From: Aquicoccus porphyridii
GTDB lineage: Bacteria > Pseudomonadota > Alphaproteobacteria > Rhodobacterales > Rhodobacteraceae
Assembly: GCF_008369105.1 (NCBI RefSeq)
Contig: NZ_VINQ01000003.1
Coordinates: 147,001 to 211,000, forward strand
Direction: 5' to 3'
Length of the DNA stretch: 64,000 nucleotides
The position numbers and the translations under genes are program-made. A model generated the notes under the pieces. The model ran no database searches and was not told where the DNA came from. It saw only the letters and a program-made list of their open reading frames with translations. Position 1 is the first letter of the stretch, and each line of letters begins with the position of its first letter. Positions 9,262 through 17,817 of the stretch are shown here, piece after piece.

Positions 9262-11561
9262 CTTTCCGCCCTGAGCCTCTCGATCGCCATCAAGACCCGC
9301 TCCGGCGTCGCCGGGGCGTCGAGCCTTGGGCACTCCCGGTAATCCGCGACGCTCGCCACCGCCATCGAGATCGCCTCGAACACCGAAATGCCCAGCATGA
9401 GGGGCGGCTCGCCCACGGCCTTGGAGCGCTTGATGGTGCGCTCGGCATTCTGCGACCATTCGGCCAGCGCCACGTTGAAGATGCGCGGCCGGTCCGAGGC
9501 CAGCGGGATCTTGTAGGTCGACGGCGCATGGGTGCGCAACCGGCCATCGCCATCCCACCACAATTCCTCGCTGGTGAGCCAACCAACACCCTGGATGAAC
9601 CCGCCCTCGACCTGACCCCGGTCGACCGCCGGATTGAGCGAGCGCCCGACATCATGCAGAATGTCCACCCGGTCCACCCGGTATTCCCCGGTGAGCGTAT
9701 CGACCGACACCTCGGAACAGGCCGCGCCATAGGCGAAATAGTAGAACGGACGCCCCTGCCCCTTGTCGCGGTTCCAGTGAATTTTCGGCGTCTTGTAGAA
9801 GCCCGCCGCCGAAAGCTGCACCCGCGCCACATAGGCCTGACGGATGAAATCGTCGAAACCGATTTCCTCGGCTCCGATTTTCACCCGACCGGGCAGGAAC
9901 TCAACCTCGGTGGCGTCGACCCCCCATTTCTCACAAGCAAAATCCACCAGCCGGGCCTTGATCTGCTCGCAGGCGTCCAGCGCCGCCATGCCGTTGAGAT
10001 CGGACCCTGACGAGGCCGCCGTGGCCGACGTGTTGGGCACCTTCTCGGTCGTGGTGCGGGTGATCTTGATCCGGTCGATATCGACCGCGAAGGCTTCGGC
10101 CACCACCTGCGCGACCTTGATGTTCAGGCCCTGCCCCATCTCGGTTCCACCATGGTTGAGCATGATCGACCCGTCATTATAGACATGCACGAGGGCACCG
10201 GCCTGATTATACCAGGTGGCGGTAAAGGAGATCCCGAACTTGACGGGGGTAAGGGCAATGCCGCGCCGGAGGATGCCGCCCTTGGCATTGTCGTCAAGTA
10301 TCGCCTGCCGCCGCGCCTGATACTGCGATGACGCCTCCAACTCTCCGACGATACGTTCAAGGATGTTGTCCTCGACCACCTGGTGATAGGGCGTCACATC
10401 CCCACCCGGGCGATAGAAATTCGCCTTGCGAATTTCCAGCGGGTCGCGCCCCAAGGCATAGGCGATTTCCTCGATCATCCGTTCGGCCACGATCACGCCT
10501 TGCGGACCGCCGAACCCGCGAAAGGCGGTGTTCGAGACGGTGTTGGTCTTCATCGGCCGCGAGCGGAGCCGCACATGCGGATAGAAATAGGCATTGTCGG
10601 CATGAAACAGCGCCCGGTCGGTGACCGGCCCTGACAGGTCGGCGGAAAACCCGCAGCGCGCGGCAAACAGCCCCTCGACCGCCTCGATCCGCCCCTCGCC
10701 ATCGAACCCGACCTCGTAATCGGCCACGAAATCATGCCGTTTGCCGGTGGCGATCATGTCCTGATCGCGGTCGGGGCGGATTTTCACCGGGCGATTCCAT
10801 TTCTTCGCCGCAAGCGCCGCCACGGCGGCAAAGAGGTTCATCTGGGTTTCCTTGCCGCCGAACCCGCCGCCCATGCGCCGCACGTTGATCACCACCGAAT
10901 GCGACGGCACGCCGAGGACATGCGCCACCATGTGCTGGGCCTCGCTCGGGTGCTGGGTCGAGGAATAGACCACCACGTCCTCGTCCTCGCCGGGCATGGC
11001 AAAGGCGATATGCCCTTCAAGATACATGTGATCCTGCCCGCCAATGGCCATGCGCCCCTTGATCCGGTGCGCCGATCCGGCCAGCCCCGCCGCGACCTCG
11101 CCCCGCTCGAGCTTGAGCGGCGCGGTCACGTCCGGGTATCCCGCCTCGATGGCCCCTATCGGGTCGAGAACATGGGGCAAGGGGTCGATCTCGACCCGCG
11201 CCCGCGCCGCCGCGCGCCGCGCCGCATCGCGGCTCTTTGCCACCACGGCAAAGAGCGGCTGGCCATGGAACTCGACCGTTTCTGCCGGGAAAACCGGGTC
11301 ATCGCCTGTTCCCGTCGGGCTGATGTCATTGGCGCCGGGAATGTCGGCTGCCGTCAGAACCCCGACCACACCGGGCGCGGCCAGCACCTCGGACAGGTCC
11401 ATGCCGGTAATCCGGCCATGCGCCACCTCGGACAGCCCGAGATAGGCATGAAGCGTGCCGATAGATTCGAGAATATCATCGGTATAGTCCGCCCGCCCGG
11501 TGACATGCTTGGCCGCGCTGTCATGGGCCAAATCCTGATGGGGTGCGCCCTTGACGCTCAT
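9258..11561 (-). CDS. xdhB: Xanthine dehydrogenase molybdopterin-binding subunit
   Basis: Large subunit carrying the molybdenum centre that hydroxylates hypoxanthine and xanthine to urate. The protein is 767 aa, close to Rhodobacter XdhB. Landmarks: the N-terminal hammerhead domain (HVTGRADYTDDI), GGQDHMYLE, RMGGGFGGKE, the AFRGFGGPQG cofactor-binding loop, and KAVGEPPLMLG near the C-terminus with the glutamate that acts as general base in this family. The start at 11561 (MSVKGAPHQD) overlaps the xdhA stop by ATGA. It sits between its FeS/FAD partner and its maturation factor, the standard order. Confidence 0.96.
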   Translation of the reverse strand: MSVKGAPHQDLAHDSAAKHVTGRADYTDDILESIGTLHAYLGLSEVAHGRITGMDLSEVLAAPGVVGVLTAADIPGANDISPTGTGDDPVFPAETVEFHGQPLFAVVAKSRDAARRAAARARVEIDPLPHVLDPIGAIEAGYPDVTAPLKLERGEVAAGLAGSAHRIKGRMAIGGQDHMYLEGHIAFAMPGEDEDVVVYSSTQHPSEAQHMVAHVLGVPSHSVVINVRRMGGGFGGKETQMNLFAAVAALAAKKWNRPVKIRPDRDQDMIATGKRHDFVADYEVGFDGEGRIEAVEGLFAARCGFSADLSGPVTDRALFHADNAYFYPHVRLRSRPMKTNTVSNTAFRGFGGPQGVIVAERMIEEIAYALGRDPLEIRKANFYRPGGDVTPYHQVVEDNILERIVGELEASSQYQARRQAILDDNAKGGILRRGIALTPVKFGISFTATWYNQAGALVHVYNDGSIMLNHGGTEMGQGLNIKVAQVVAEAFAVDIDRIKITRTTTEKVPNTSATAASSGSDLNGMAALDACEQIKARLVDFACEKWGVDATEVEFLPGRVKIGAEEIGFDDFIRQAYVARVQLSAAGFYKTPKIHWNRDKGQGRPFYYFAYGAACSEVSVDTLTGEYRVDRVDILHDVGRSLNPAVDRGQVEGGFIQGVGWLTSEELWWDGDGRLRTHAPSTYKIPLASDRPRIFNVALAEWSQNAERTIKRSKAVGEPPLMLGISVFEAISMAVASVADYRECPRLDAPATPERVLMAIERLRAER

Positions 11562-13024
11562 GCTTCGGCCCTCCGCAATTCCGCTTGCTGCGCCTCGCCA
11601 TGCTCCGCCCAGAACCTTTGAAACAGGTTCTGGGCGACGCGCATCCGGTACTCCGCGCTGGCCCGCCAATCGCTCAGCGGCTTGAAATCCTGCGGCAACG
11701 CCTCGGCCGCCCTGGCAAGGCTCTCCCTGTCAAACGGCGCGCCGATCAGCACGGCCTCCGCCGCCTCGGCGCGTTTCGGAACGCCCGCCATCCCGCCAAA
11801 GGCGATCCGCGCATCACTGATCGTGCCATCCGCCACCGTCACCGCAAACCCCGCCGCGACCGAGGAAATATCCTCGTCCCGCCGTTTCGAGATCTTCCAA
11901 GCGCCGTGCAAAGTGGCCGGGTTCGGGCGCGGCACCGCCACGGTTTCGACGAACTCGCCCGGCGCGCGGTCCTGCTTGCCATAGTCGAGAAAGAACGCCT
12001 CGAGCGGCAATTCGCGCCGCACCGCGCCATGCCGCAACACCACCCGCGCACCGAGCGCGATCAAGACCGGGGGCACGTCGCCGATGGGCGATCCGTTGGC
12101 GATGTTTCCGCCGATGGTGCCCATGTTGCGCACCTGCCAGCCCGCGATCCGGTGCCAGTATTCGCGCAGATGCGGAAAGGCCCCGATCAACGCCGCCTCG
12201 GCTTGCGAGTAACTCGCCCCGGCGCCGATGGTCAGCCCGTCCGCGGTCTCTTCGATCCGCTGCAACCCGTCGAGATGCCCGATAAAGATCGCCGGGCCGA
12301 TATCGCGCAGGGATTTCGTGACCCAAAGGCCCACATCCGTGGCCCCCGCCACCACTGTTGCATCGGGTTCAGCCGCGTAAACCGCCGCGAAATCATCGAC
12401 ATCCGCAGGCAGGATCGCGCGTTGCCCGTCATGCGCGACCTCGACCCGGGTGCCGTCATGCAGTGCCTTCAAACCCGCCGTAACGCTCGCGCGCTCGGTC
12501 ACGAGGATATCGCCCTCTGGGCCCCCATGATCCGCCGCCGCCAGCGCCGCCCTGACAATCGGCGCATAGCCGGTGCAGCGGCACAGGTTGCCCTGAAGCG
12601 CGATCTCGATTTCGGTCTCGCTGGGCCGTGGCGTCTGCATCCAGAGCGCGTAAAGCGCCATCACGATCCCCGGCGTGCAGAACCCGCATTGGCTGCCGTG
12701 ATGATCCACCATCGCGCGCTGCACCGGATGCAGACCGCCATCCACCCCGCGCAGATGCTCGACCGTCACCACGTGACAGCCATCCAGACTGGCCAGGAAC
12801 CGGATACAAGCATTGACCGGCTCATAGCGCAAACCGTCATCGGTCAGCCGCCCGACCAGCACCGTGCAGGCCCCGCAATCGCCCTCGGCACAGCCTTCCT
12901 TGGTCCCGGTCAGCCTCTGCCCGATCCTGAGAAAATCCAGGAGCGTGTCGCCCGCGCCCACCTCGGTCAGGCGCATTTCATCATCGTTCAGAAGAAACCG
13001 GATCTCTCGCCGCACCATCGCCAT
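11558..13024 (-). CDS. xdhA: Xanthine dehydrogenase small subunit (2Fe-2S and FAD)
   Basis: Electron-transfer subunit of xanthine dehydrogenase. The protein is 488 aa with two 2Fe-2S clusters, Cys45/50/53/73 (GCAEGDCGACTV) and Cys113/116/148/150 (CGFCTPG; GNLCRCTGY). These are followed by a FAD-binding domain (GATDVGLWVTK; NMGTIGGNIANGSPIGD) and a CO-dehydrogenase flavoprotein C-terminal domain. The start is set at ATG 13024 (MAMVRREI): GGAGGA ends directly before the ATG at 13030, too close for that codon, but lies 6 nt before 13024. It is the first gene of the purine operon, divergent from a LysR regulator, with the shared motif 77 bp upstream. Confidence 0.96.
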   Translation of the reverse strand: MAMVRREIRFLLNDDEMRLTEVGAGDTLLDFLRIGQRLTGTKEGCAEGDCGACTVLVGRLTDDGLRYEPVNACIRFLASLDGCHVVTVEHLRGVDGGLHPVQRAMVDHHGSQCGFCTPGIVMALYALWMQTPRPSETEIEIALQGNLCRCTGYAPIVRAALAAADHGGPEGDILVTERASVTAGLKALHDGTRVEVAHDGQRAILPADVDDFAAVYAAEPDATVVAGATDVGLWVTKSLRDIGPAIFIGHLDGLQRIEETADGLTIGAGASYSQAEAALIGAFPHLREYWHRIAGWQVRNMGTIGGNIANGSPIGDVPPVLIALGARVVLRHGAVRRELPLEAFFLDYGKQDRAPGEFVETVAVPRPNPATLHGAWKISKRRDEDISSVAAGFAVTVADGTISDARIAFGGMAGVPKRAEAAEAVLIGAPFDRESLARAAEALPQDFKPLSDWRASAEYRMRVAQNLFQRFWAEHGEAQQAELRRAEA

Positions 13025-13100
13025 ATCCATTCCTCCAGCGCACACCGCCCCCGAGTCTACGCTGCTGCGCTGCCCTTCTAAACCATGCCTTTCCTTGGAC

Positions 13101-13139
13101 ACTTTCAAGGAAACGTATAAAATCCGGAAAGTCTTTCAA
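13101..13139. promoter_or_regulatory. Candidate purine LysR operator, xdhA/LysR-1 spacer
   Basis: On the minus strand it reads TTTCCGG (13124-13130) and then TTGAAAGTG (from 13108). ACTTTC (13101-13106) and GAAAGT (13127-13132) form an inverted repeat, with a further CTTTCAA at 13133-13139. The same two blocks occur upstream of puuD and hiuH at nearly the same distance from the start codon (77 bp here). TTGAAA also resembles a -35 hexamer for xdhA. TATAAAAT at 13116-13123 may be a -10 for the divergent regulator. Confidence 0.55.
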
Positions 13140-13167
13140 TGCTATCATCCGGACAGGAGATCGCGCC

Positions 13168-14070
13168 ATGCCTTATGTAGAGAGTATCAAGGTTTTCTTA
13201 CGTGTGGTCGAACTTGGTTCAATTACGGCAGGTGGGCGCGATCTCCGCCTGACCCCGGCGGTTGCCTCGAACCGGATCAAGGAGCTGGAGAAGCGTCTCG
13301 GTGTCCGGCTTTTCAACCGCACCACGCGCAAGCTCGGCCCGACCGAGGCGGGGCGGCTGTTCTACGACCACGCCCGCCAGGTGATCGAGGCGCTGGACGA
13401 GGCCGAGGCCGTCGTCGCGGGCTTTGCCGGGACGCCACGCGGCGCGGTGCGGGTCTCGGCTCCGCTCGGCATCGGGCGGCGCGTCATCGCGCCCATGGTG
13501 CCCGAATTCAACGCGACCTTCCCGGATGTGCAGGTGCAGTTGCGCCTGTCGGATCGCAAGATCGACATGCTCGAAGATCGGCTCGACCTTGCGTTCTTCC
13601 TTGGTGAATTGCAGGACAGCACCCTCAAGCTGCGCAAGATCGCCTCGTGCCCGCGCGTGCTTGTCGCCTCGCCCGCCTATCTCGACGGGCATGGCACGCC
13701 CAAAGATCCGCAGGACCTGCTGGACAATCACAATTGCCTGTTGCTGCGCTTCCCCCGCAGCCCGGAATATTTCTGGACCCTCCAGGCGGGTGAGAACCCG
13801 ATAAAACTCGATGTTACCGGACGCTTTGATGCAGATGACGGCGACGTTCTGACCGATTGGGCGCTTGCCGGGCACGGCATCGCCAACAAGCCGCGTTTCG
13901 ATGTCGAGACCCATCTCGCAACCGGCGCCCTGCGCGAGGTCCTGCCCGATACCCCGCCCATGCCCTCGACCTTTGCCTGCCTCTACCCGCATCGCAAGTT
14001 GCAGGACCCCAAGGTCAGGCTTTTCATCGACTTCGTCGTCGAGCGGGCGCGCGCGCTATTCCCCGGCTAG
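13168..14070 (+). CDS. LysR-family regulator, purine cluster (LysR-1)
   Basis: 300-aa LysR-type regulator: N-terminal winged HTH (SITAGGRDLRLTPAVASNRI, residues about 18-37) and a substrate-binding domain beginning about residue 90 ([16 protein letters not shown]). It is divergent from the xdhA operon, so it probably controls it. It is clearly a paralogue of the regulator at 15421: both share the [15 protein letters not shown] and DADDGDVLT / ESDDGDVLT segments and similar C-termini. Its 3' end overlaps puuD by 15 bp on opposite strands. The effector is unknown; urate or another purine intermediate is a reasonable guess from context. Confidence 0.88.
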   Translation: MPYVESIKVFLRVVELGSITAGGRDLRLTPAVASNRIKELEKRLGVRLFNRTTRKLGPTEAGRLFYDHARQVIEALDEAEAVVAGFAGTPRGAVRVSAPLGIGRRVIAPMVPEFNATFPDVQVQLRLSDRKIDMLEDRLDLAFFLGELQDSTLKLRKIASCPRVLVASPAYLDGHGTPKDPQDLLDNHNCLLLRFPRSPEYFWTLQAGENPIKLDVTGRFDADDGDVLTDWALAGHGIANKPRFDVETHLATGALREVLPDTPPMPSTFACLYPHRKLQDPKVRLFIDFVVERARALFPG

Positions 14071-15312
14071 CGCGATTTCCGCGCCCGTGGCCGCGCGATA
14101 CCAGCGCACGATCGCCGCCCGCTCCTCGGGGTCCATCCAGCTCACATTGGCTGGTGGCATCGCCGTGCTCAGCCCGGCCTGGAGATAGATCTCGCGTGCC
14201 TGCGCCGCGATCTCCTGCGGGGTTTCAAGCAAGACGCCCTTGGGCGCGTGATAGACCCCGTCATAGGCCGTTTCGCGCGCATGGCACATCGAGCAGCGCC
14301 CCATCACGATATAGGTGACATCCTCGAACCCCTCGGCGCTGGCAAAGCGTTCTTCCTGTGCCGTCATTTCCCGCGCCTCGGCCTCTTCGACCGCGCCAAA
14401 CTCGTCCTGGCCCAGCGTCGAAAGCCAGACGATCGCAAGGAAAAGCGCCACGGTCGCCCCCCATGTCCACCACGGCAGCCCCTTGCGCGCATGCATCGAG
14501 TTGAAGAAATGCCGGATCGTCACCCCCATCAGGAACACCAGCGCCGCGATCACCCAATTGTATTCAGTGGCAAAGGCCAGCGGGTAATGGTTGCTCAGCA
14601 TCAGGAAGATGACCGGCAGGGTCAGGTAATTGTTATGGGTCGAGCGCAGCTTGGCGATCTTGCCGTATTTCGGGTCCGGCTTGCGCCCCGCCTTGAGATC
14701 GGCCACCACGACCCGCTGATTGGGCATGATGATGAAAAACACGTTGGCCGTCATGATCGTGGCGGTGAATGCCCCGAGATGCAGCATCATCGCGCGCCCG
14801 GTGAACACCTGGTTATAGCCCCAGCCCATCGCCACCAGCAGCGCGAACAAGAGCAGCATCAGGATCGTCGGCTTCTCGCCCAGCCCGCTCTTGCACAGGA
14901 CATCATAGACCAACCAGCCGATGGTCAGCGACGCCGCCGAGATCACGATCCCCTGCCACAGCGCCAGCTCCACCTTGTGCTGGTCGATCAGGTAAAGCTC
15001 GCCCCCTGCCCAATAGACGATCATCAACAGCGCCGCCCCCGAAAGCCATGTCGAATAGCTCTCCCATTTGAACCATGTCAGGTGCTCGGGCATCGCCTCG
15101 GGCGCGACGAGGTATTTGCGGATGTGATAGAACCCGCCGCCATGCACCTGCCATTCCTCGCCATCCGCGCCACGCAGATCGCCCTCGCGCCGCAACCCGA
15201 GGTCGAGCGCGATGAAGTAAAAGGACGACCCGATCCACGCGATTGCCGTGATCACATGCAGCCAGCGAACGGCAAAACCCATCCAATCCCAAAGGATCGC
15301 CACCTCGAACAT
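14056..15312 (-). CDS. puuD: Urate hydroxylase PuuD (membrane, cytochrome-c tail)
   Basis: Membrane-bound urate oxidase that converts urate to 5-hydroxyisourate without using O2 directly; electrons go to the respiratory chain through a C-terminal cytochrome c domain. The protein is 418 aa with about eight hydrophobic helices in the first 300 residues (WLHVITAIAWIGSSFYFIAL; HNNYLTLPVIFLMLSNHYPL) and a haem c motif Cys340-Ser-Met-Cys343-His344 with a downstream AMPPANVSWM methionine region. The start at 15312 has GGAGGAAAGG upstream. It is divergent from LysR-2 and convergent with LysR-1. It follows XdhABC and precedes HiuH in the pathway. Confidence 0.92.
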   Translation of the reverse strand: MFEVAILWDWMGFAVRWLHVITAIAWIGSSFYFIALDLGLRREGDLRGADGEEWQVHGGGFYHIRKYLVAPEAMPEHLTWFKWESYSTWLSGAALLMIVYWAGGELYLIDQHKVELALWQGIVISAASLTIGWLVYDVLCKSGLGEKPTILMLLLFALLVAMGWGYNQVFTGRAMMLHLGAFTATIMTANVFFIIMPNQRVVVADLKAGRKPDPKYGKIAKLRSTHNNYLTLPVIFLMLSNHYPLAFATEYNWVIAALVFLMGVTIRHFFNSMHARKGLPWWTWGATVALFLAIVWLSTLGQDEFGAVEEAEAREMTAQEERFASAEGFEDVTYIVMGRCSMCHARETAYDGVYHAPKGVLLETPQEIAAQAREIYLQAGLSTAMPPANVSWMDPEERAAIVRWYRAATGAEIALAGE

Positions 15313-15390
15313 CGCCTTTCCTCCTGTCTCGTTGCACGGCACAGCCTAGCCGACACCGCTTTTCCCTTGAATAACCCAAATAATCCCAGC

Positions 15391-15411
15391 ACTTTCAAAA
15401 AAACCGGAAAA
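15391..15411. promoter_or_regulatory. Candidate purine LysR operator, puuD/LysR-2 spacer
   Basis: ACTTTC at 15391-15396 and CCGGAAAAA at 15404-15412; on the minus strand, TTTCCGG then TTTGAAAGTG, 79 bp upstream of the puuD start and just before the LysR-2 start at 15421. Same two blocks as at 13101 and 16741. The LysR-2 gene shows no strong ribosome-binding sequence in this spacer. Confidence 0.55.
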
Positions 15412-15420
15412 AACGCACCC

Positions 15421-16332
15421 ATGTCCTATCTCGACAATATCCGAACCTTCGTGCGCGTCTATGAACTTGGCTCGATGTCCGCCGCCGCCCGGGATCAGCG
15501 CATTTCCCCCGCCGTCGCCTCCGCGCGCATCTCCTCGCTCGAAGAGCACCTGAACGTGCGGCTTTTCCAGCGCACCACCCGGATGCTCAACCCCACCGAA
15601 CAGGGCCGCATCTTCTATGACGGGGCACAGCGCATCCTCGATTCTGTCTCCGAGGCCGAAGCCGCCGTCACCTCGATCACCGCCGATCCGCGCGGCACGA
15701 TCCATGTCGCGGCCCCGCTTGGCATCGGGCGTCGCCTGATCGCGCCCCTCGTGCCCGCGTTCAAACGCGACTACCCGCTGATCAACATCCGCCTGCGCCT
15801 GTCGGATCGCAAGCTCGACCTCACCGCCGAGGGGCTCGACATCGTGTTCTTCCTCGGTCAGCCCGAAGACAGCAGTCTCAGGATTCGCAAGATCGCCGAT
15901 TGCCCGCGCCTGCTCTGCGCCGCGCCGTCCTACCTGCAGAATCGCGGCGACCCCGAAACCCCGCAGGATCTTGTCACCGGCCTGCATGATTGTCTCAACC
16001 TGCGTTATCCCGGCGCGCCCGAATTCCAGTGGCCGCTCGAAACACCCGAGGGGATCAAACGCTTTGCCGTCACCGGCCCGTTCGAATCCGATGATGGCGA
16101 CGTGCTCACCAACTGGGCGCTCGACGGGCAGGGGATCATTCTCAAACCCGTGTTCGAAGTCGCCGACCATCTTGCCAGCGGTGCGCTCAAACCCGTGCTC
16201 GAACATGCACCGCCCGTGCCCGTCACGCTCGGGGCGCTCTATCCCCACCGCCGCCGACAGGACCCCAAGATGCGGCTCTTTCTCGATTTCATGGCGACGC
16301 GGATGGCCGCGACGCTTCAGCTTCCGCGATAG
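15421..16332 (+). CDS. LysR-family regulator, purine cluster (LysR-2)
   Basis: 303-aa LysR-type regulator starting at ATG 15421 ([10 protein letters not shown]); the much longer open frame to 14248 is the antisense of puuD. HTH about residues 18-37 ([20 protein letters not shown]), effector domain from about residue 90. It is a close paralogue of LysR-1, with matching sequence along the whole length. It is divergent from puuD, and its 3' end overlaps hiuH by 16 bp on the opposite strand. It likely controls puuD and possibly hiuH and xdhA through the shared motif. Confidence 0.88.
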   Translation: MSYLDNIRTFVRVYELGSMSAAARDQRISPAVASARISSLEEHLNVRLFQRTTRMLNPTEQGRIFYDGAQRILDSVSEAEAAVTSITADPRGTIHVAAPLGIGRRLIAPLVPAFKRDYPLINIRLRLSDRKLDLTAEGLDIVFFLGQPEDSSLRIRKIADCPRLLCAAPSYLQNRGDPETPQDLVTGLHDCLNLRYPGAPEFQWPLETPEGIKRFAVTGPFESDDGDVLTNWALDGQGIILKPVFEVADHLASGALKPVLEHAPPVPVTLGALYPHRRRQDPKMRLFLDFMATRMAATLQLPR

Positions 16333-16670
16333 GTCGAATAGCCGAAAGGCGACAGCAAGAGCGGCACGTGGTAGTGCGATGCCTCGCTCATGCCGAAGCG
16401 GATCGGCACATGATCGAGAAACAGCGGTTCCGCCCCTGCCTGCCCGGTCGCGCGCAGGTAATCGCCGGCGTGGAAAACCAGCTCGTAAACCCCGCGCTCG
16501 AATTCCTCGGCCGGCAGGATATGCTCATCCGTGCGCCCGTCGTCATTCGTGGACAGCGTTCGCACATGCCGCCGCGCCGCACCCTCGATCCGGTAAAGCT
16601 CGATCCACAAACCCGCCGCCGGACAACCCCGCGCCGTATCGAGAACATGTGTCGTCAGAAACCCGGCCAT
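16317..16670 (-). CDS. hiuH: 5-hydroxyisourate hydrolase
   Basis: Transthyretin-like hydrolase opening 5-hydroxyisourate to OHCU, the step after PuuD. The protein is 117 aa, the usual size. Family signatures at both ends: [14 protein letters not shown] near the N-terminus and the diagnostic C-terminal tetrapeptide [20 protein letters not shown] lies between. The start at 16670 has GGAGGATACC upstream. The next enzymes, OHCU decarboxylase and allantoinase, are not in the window. Its promoter region has the shared motif 71 bp upstream although no LysR gene is divergent from it. Confidence 0.95.
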   Translation of the reverse strand: MAGFLTTHVLDTARGCPAAGLWIELYRIEGAARRHVRTLSTNDDGRTDEHILPAEEFERGVYELVFHAGDYLRATGQAGAEPLFLDHVPIRFGMSEASHYHVPLLLSPFGYSTYRGS

Positions 16671-16740
16671 CCGGTATCCTCCATTTTTCCCCAGCCTGCC
16701 GTCACAACCCTGCCAATCCAAGCCCGTGACGCCAAGGATC

Positions 16741-16763
16741 ACTTTCAAACCAGACCGGAAAAT
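16741..16763. promoter_or_regulatory. Candidate purine LysR operator upstream of hiuH
   Basis: ACTTTC at 16741-16746 and CCGGAAAA at 16755-16762; on the minus strand, TTTTCCGG then TTTGAAAGTG, 71 bp upstream of the hiuH start. Here there is no divergent LysR gene (gap reads away on the minus strand), so the motif points to co-regulation of hiuH rather than autoregulation. Confidence 0.55.
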
Positions 16764-16824
16764 CGGGTTCTTTCTTGGGAAAAATACTCAAATCCCCGGC
16801 ATCCACCCGCGCAACCGGACGGTC

Positions 16825-17817
16825 TCAACGCGCCGCCATCAGCCCCGCGACGTCCAGCATCCGGTTCGAAAAGCCCCATTCATTGTCATACCAGCCGAAG
16901 ACCCGCAGCAACCCGCCCACCGACACGCTGGTTTCGCGCCCGCTCATCACGATAGATTCGGAACGCATGCGCAGATCGGTCGACACCAGCGGCAGGGTGA
17001 TCCAGCCAAAGACCGGGCTCTCCGCCGCCTGCTCCAGCACCGCGTTGACCTCGTCGACGCGCGCCGGTTTGCGGGTCTGAACCGTCAAATCGATGCATGA
17101 GACGCTCGCCGAGGGAACCCGCACCGCGCGGGCCTCGATCCGTCCGTCCAGCCCCGGCAGAACCGCACCGATGAGCCGCGCGGCACTCGTCGTCGTGGGC
17201 ACCATCGACAGGGCCGCCGCCCGCGACCGCACAAGGTTGGCCTTGGGCTTGTCGACGGTGGGCTGGCTGCCGGTATAGCAATGCACGGTCGTCATATGCC
17301 CGCTTTCCACGCCCCAATGCGAATCAAGCAGCGCCAGCAGCGGGGCCAGCGCGTTGGTCGTGCAACTGGCGTTCGAGACGACCCGGTGTGCGCCCAGATC
17401 GGCCTCGTTCGCACCCAGCACCACGGTCATATCGGCAACATCGGACGGCCCCGAAATCAGAACCGAACCCGCCCCCGCCTCAAGCCCACGTTCCACTTCG
17501 GCGCGGCCGCCCTCGGCCCCGGTGCATTCCAGCAAGACATCGACGCCTTGCAGATCGACCTCGCGAATATCGGCAACCGAATGAAACGGGATGCGTCGCC
17601 CGTCCACGATGATCGCCCCGTCTTCGTGGCGCACATCGCCCGGATAGGGGCCGAACACGCTGTCATAGGCGAACAGATAGGCACAGCTTTGCAGCGGCGC
17701 GATATCGTTGATCGCGACCAGTTCGAACCCGTCCTCCGCCCGGCTGGTCAGCAACATCCGCAGGATCGACCGCCCGATCCGCCCGAATCCATTGATCGCG
17801 ATTCTCGTCATCATCAT
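16825..17817 (-). CDS. gap: Glyceraldehyde-3-phosphate dehydrogenase
   Basis: NAD-type GAPDH, 330 aa if the first of three consecutive ATGs is used (17817, 17814 or 17811). Rossmann motif INGFGRIGR, Asp38 in AINDIA (favours NAD), active-site SNASCTTN with Cys152, HCYTGSQPTVDKP, and WYDNEWGFSNRM at the end. The ATG at 17817 overlaps the stop of the upstream gene (ATGA), so the two are likely co-translated. Alphaproteobacteria often carry several gap copies; whether this is the glycolytic one or an erythrose-4-phosphate-type enzyme cannot be decided from sequence alone. Confidence 0.9.
   Translation of the reverse strand: MMMTRIAINGFGRIGRSILRMLLTSRAEDGFELVAINDIAPLQSCAYLFAYDSVFGPYPGDVRHEDGAIIVDGRRIPFHSVADIREVDLQGVDVLLECTGAEGGRAEVERGLEAGAGSVLISGPSDVADMTVVLGANEADLGAHRVVSNASCTTNALAPLLALLDSHWGVESGHMTTVHCYTGSQPTVDKPKANLVRSRAAALSMVPTTTSAARLIGAVLPGLDGRIEARAVRVPSASVSCIDLTVQTRKPARVDEVNAVLEQAAESPVFGWITLPLVSTDLRMRSESIVMSGRETSVSVGGLLRVFGWYDNEWGFSNRMLDVAGLMAAR

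Noticed and set aside
9262-9582. N-terminal extension of XdhC
   Set aside because: The added residues are the frame-shifted complement of the xdhB 3' end. XdhC proteins start near MSDLARFL, and ATG 9261 makes the ATGA overlap seen elsewhere in the operon.
14248-15420. Long N-terminal extension of LysR-2
   Set aside because: The region is antisense to puuD and rich in His/Arg/Gln runs typical of shadow frames; the LysR HTH begins right after ATG 15421.
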